From NCBI GenBank assembly GCA_035455185.1, contig DATIFQ010000002.1, forward strand, positions 1-8,698: a DNA stretch of 8,698 nucleotides, read 5' to 3'. Below are positions 6,888 through 8,698 of the stretch, piece after piece. How positions within the stretch are numbered: the first letter of the stretch is position 1; every line of letters begins with the position of its first letter. The DNA comes from JAEHDI01 sp035455185 (GTDB taxonomy: Bacteria > Acidobacteriota > Terriglobia > Bryobacterales > Bryobacteraceae). Under the pieces are notes generated by a model that was given only the letters and a program-made list of their open reading frames with translations, made no database searches and had not been told where the DNA came from. The position numbers and the translations under genes were made by a program.

Positions 6888-6893
6888 CGTGCT

Positions 6894-8063
6894 TTGACAC
6901 AGCAGCCGAAGGTCCTGGTCATCGACGACGAGGAGGCCGCTCGCTACGGCATCACGCGTGCGTTGACCCATCAGGGCTACAGCATCGAGGAAGCAGCAGA
7001 CGGCATCATTGCGCTTACCGCAATCCAGCAGTTTCAACCGGACGTCGTGGTCTCCGACATTAACATGCCGGGCATCGACGGTCTGACCCTGCTTCGCCGG
7101 CTCAACGAGCAGCGCGAGCCTCCCCTGGTCGTGCTGATTACCGCGTACGGCTCCGAGCGAATCGCCATCGAAGCATTGCGTGCGGGCGCCCACGACTACA
7201 TTTCGAAACCGTTCGACGTCGAGGAGCTACGGCTGGTTGTCGCCGGTGCCGTCGAGAAGAAGAGGCTTCTGAGAGAGCTTGCGGCTTCTCAAACCGCTCG
7301 TGTACACGCAGAGAAGCTAGCCTCTCTCGGACGGCTGGTCGCGGCAGTGGCGCACGAGATCAACAACCCGCTCGGAGCGCTTCTGAGCAGCTTCGACACA
7401 ATCCGGCGGGCGGCCGCGAGGATACAGGATTGGTGCGGACGCCAGCCGGCGGAGACCTCGGAAGAGGTTCGGGGCGCATTGGAAGCTCTGGCTGCTGTGA
7501 CTGCACAGTCGCAATCAGCGTGCAGACGCATTGACGCCGTGGTGACGAACCTGCGGCGGTTCGCCCAACTGGACAGGGCGGACGTCCAGCGGACGAGTGT
7601 CCACTCTGGGATCGAGGACACGCTTCACTTGCTGCGCTACGAATTTGGCGAAGGCGTTCGAGTGGAAACCGAATTCGGCGAGATTCCGGAAATTGACTGC
7701 GCGCCTCGCGACCTCAACCAGCTCTTCATGAACCTGTTGCTGAATTCGAAGCGGGCCATCGACCAAGCCGGTCGTCCGGGAGTGATTCGTATCCGCACGT
7801 GGCCCGCCGGCGACACGCTGAAAATCCAAATCTCCGACAACGGCTGCGGAATTGCGCCGGAAAACATCGACAACGTCTTCGATCCGGGTTTCGCAACCCA
7901 AGGGGGACGAGTCGGCACCGATCTCGGTCTGCCCATTTGCCAGCAGATTGCTAGGGCGCACAACGGGCGGATCGACGTGGAAAGCCGGGCCGGAGAGGGG
8001 ACCCATTTCACGATAACTCTGCCGGTGCGGGCTACGGAGGGAACCAGTGCAGCCGCCTTCTGA
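6894..8063 (+). CDS. REC-histidine kinase fusion (soluble hybrid kinase with N-terminal receiver)
   Basis: This is a 389-residue protein starting at TTG 6894. The N-terminal receiver (about 5-122) is complete: D11-D12 in V-L-V-I-D-D-E-E, phospho-acceptor D55 in V-V-S-D-I-N-M-P-G-I-D-G, T83 in L-I-T-A-Y-G-S, and K105 in Y-I-S-K-P-F-D. A coiled-coil linker (about 120-142) leads to L-A-S-L-G-R-L-V-A-A-V-A-H-E-I-N-N-P with H154. The ATPase part has N-L-L-L-N-S-K-R-A-I (N284), D-N-G-C-G-I (315-320), F-D-P-G-F-A-T (329-335) and G2 G-T-D-L-G-L (341-346), where one glycine is Asp. No membrane helix is seen. With REC at the N terminus, the receiver is an input rather than an output. The upstream membrane kinase is a plausible phosphodonor, which would make this a kinase controlled by another kinase (inference). 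Its 3' end overlaps the next gene by 17 bases. Confidence 0.93.
   Translation: MTQQPKVLVIDDEEAARYGITRALTHQGYSIEEAADGIIALTAIQQFQPDVVVSDINMPGIDGLTLLRRLNEQREPPLVVLITAYGSERIAIEALRAGAHDYISKPFDVEELRLVVAGAVEKKRLLRELAASQTARVHAEKLASLGRLVAAVAHEINNPLGALLSSFDTIRRAAARIQDWCGRQPAETSEEVRGALEALAAVTAQSQSACRRIDAVVTNLRRFAQLDRADVQRTSVHSGIEDTLHLLRYEFGEGVRVETEFGEIPEIDCAPRDLNQLFMNLLLNSKRAIDQAGRPGVIRIRTWPAGDTLKIQISDNGCGIAPENIDNVFDPGFATQGGRVGTDLGLPICQQIARAHNGRIDVESRAGEGTHFTITLPVRATEGTSAAAF
8036..8040 (+). promoter_or_regulatory. Ribosome binding site inside the REC-kinase gene for the downstream membrane protein
   Basis: GGAGG, 6 bases before the GTG at 8047. It supports a GTG start that overlaps the REC-kinase end by 17 bases, a sign of translational coupling. 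Confidence 0.7.
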
Positions 8064-8698
8064 TGTGCCGTGGTTGGTTTTGTTTGCCGTTGGCGCTGCT
8101 CTGCATTTCTTTCTGGCAGCCGTCGTCATACAGAAGCGGAGCAGCGCCACCGCGGACAGGCTGGTTCTTGCCGCACTCCTAGCTGTCGGACTTTGGCATG
8201 GCTCTCGTGCGGGATCGCTTCTCCATCGAACTCTTACGGAGCAGGAGTCGGAAAACTCGGTGTTGCTGGGTCTCGGCGTGGCGGTACTCGTGGCCGCCCT
8301 GGCGTTGGTGGTTCATGCCGGCGTCGCATGGGCCGGGCTGACCAACTGGCTGGCTGCCCCGGTCTATGCGCTTACCCCCGCGGCGTGGTGGCTGGAGCGG
8401 AGCGGACACCAGGAGATCTACCGTCTTTGGGTCGTGCTCACGCTCGTGTGGACCGTTGCCCTGTGCATCCGGGCGTCGCGCGGCGGAGCTGAAGTCCACG
8501 AGCGGCGTTTTTTCAACCTCTTTGCCGCAGCCCTCTCGCTGATCCTGTTGGCGGCAGCGGCTTTCGGTCCGGATTCCTCCTCGATGGTGCTCGCGTCGCT
8601 CCTGCCCACCGCGGTCTTCGCTCGTTACGTCTACCGGTACAACCTCTTTGGACTGATCATTGGCCAGCGTATCGTTTTTGCACTAAAACTCGGGATCG
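8047..8698 (+). CDS. Seven-helix membrane protein, N-terminal part; probable sensor region of another histidine kinase (cut by window edge)
   Basis: The frame is open from GTG 8047 to the right edge, giving 217 residues and no stop. The start has an excellent GGAGG ribosome site. Seven hydrophobic helices are visible, around residues 9-28, 38-53, 71-98, 101-116, 125-141, 155-173 and 180-197. They are joined by short loops, and basic residues follow the first helix (Q29-K30-R31). The seventh helix is followed by R-Y-V-Y-R-Y-N-L-F-G-L-I-I and R-I-V-F-A-L-K-L-G at the edge. This layout resembles the seven-helix N-terminal sensor of bacterial histidine kinases, and the gene follows two kinase genes with translational overlap. 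No kinase motif is inside the window, so the assignment to a kinase is an inference; it could equally be another integral membrane protein. Confidence 0.75.
   Translation, partial: MQPPSDVPWLVLFAVGAALHFFLAAVVIQKRSSATADRLVLAALLAVGLWHGSRAGSLLHRTLTEQESENSVLLGLGVAVLVAALALVVHAGVAWAGLTNWLAAPVYALTPAAWWLERSGHQEIYRLWVVLTLVWTVALCIRASRGGAEVHERRFFNLFAAALSLILLAAAAFGPDSSSMVLASLLPTAVFARYVYRYNLFGLIIGQRIVFALKLGI

Noticed and set aside
7515..8150. Minus-strand open frame of 211 codons opposite the REC-kinase
   Set aside because: It is antisense to well-conserved HATPase motifs and has no family features.
8070..8492. Plus-strand open frame of 140 codons after the REC-kinase
   Set aside because: It is Arg/Gly/Ser-rich and out of frame with the seven-helix protein that has the GGAGG site and remains open to the window edge.
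1..8698. CRISPR arrays, tRNA or rRNA genes, insertion sequences
   Set aside because: I saw no regularly spaced repeats, no tRNA-like cloverleaf, no transposase motifs and no terminal inverted repeats. Almost all bases are accounted for by coding genes.

Overview
This window comes from a GC-rich bacterial chromosome. Its gene families are a nucleotide-transporter-like membrane protein fused to HEAT repeats, soluble and multi-membrane-span histidine kinases of the HExN(N/T)P type, and a secreted PQQ-dependent dehydrogenase. This mix resembles the Acidobacteriota (Solibacter/Bryobacter-like). That placement is an inference from gene content; there is no rRNA or other marker in the window.

The layout is two divergent, tightly packed gene sets that face away from a short promoter region at about 5354-5454. 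The left set is on the minus strand and reads from about 5353 down to 1. In order it encodes an NTT/MFS-like transporter with a long C-terminal HEAT-repeat region, a small cyclic-nucleotide-binding-fold protein (cNMP-like), a sensorless soluble histidine kinase, a stand-alone receiver (REC) protein, and the N-terminal 268 residues of an exported PQQ-dependent dehydrogenase that runs off the left edge. Gaps between these genes are 13, 23, 19 and 19 bases, so they probably form one operon. The right set is on the plus strand and encodes a multi-span membrane histidine kinase, a REC-histidine kinase fusion, and a seven-helix membrane protein cut by the right edge that may be the sensor part of another kinase. 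Gaps there are 11 bases and then a 17-base overlap.

The window therefore holds three histidine kinases, two receiver domains and no recognisable DNA-binding output domain. The soluble kinase and the REC-kinase share local signatures in both the dimerisation and ATPase domains, which suggests that the two divergent sets arose from related modules. The most interesting possibility is that the transporter-HEAT protein and the cNMP-like protein act as a membrane sensor of nucleotide or energy state feeding the soluble kinase and its receiver. This is a hypothesis based on gene order, the absence of any sensor in the kinase, and apparent loss of ligand-binding residues in the cNMP-like fold.

No tRNA, rRNA, CRISPR array, insertion sequence or convincing terminator was seen. 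Nearly all the sequence is coding; the only non-coding stretch above 30 bases is the divergent promoter region.
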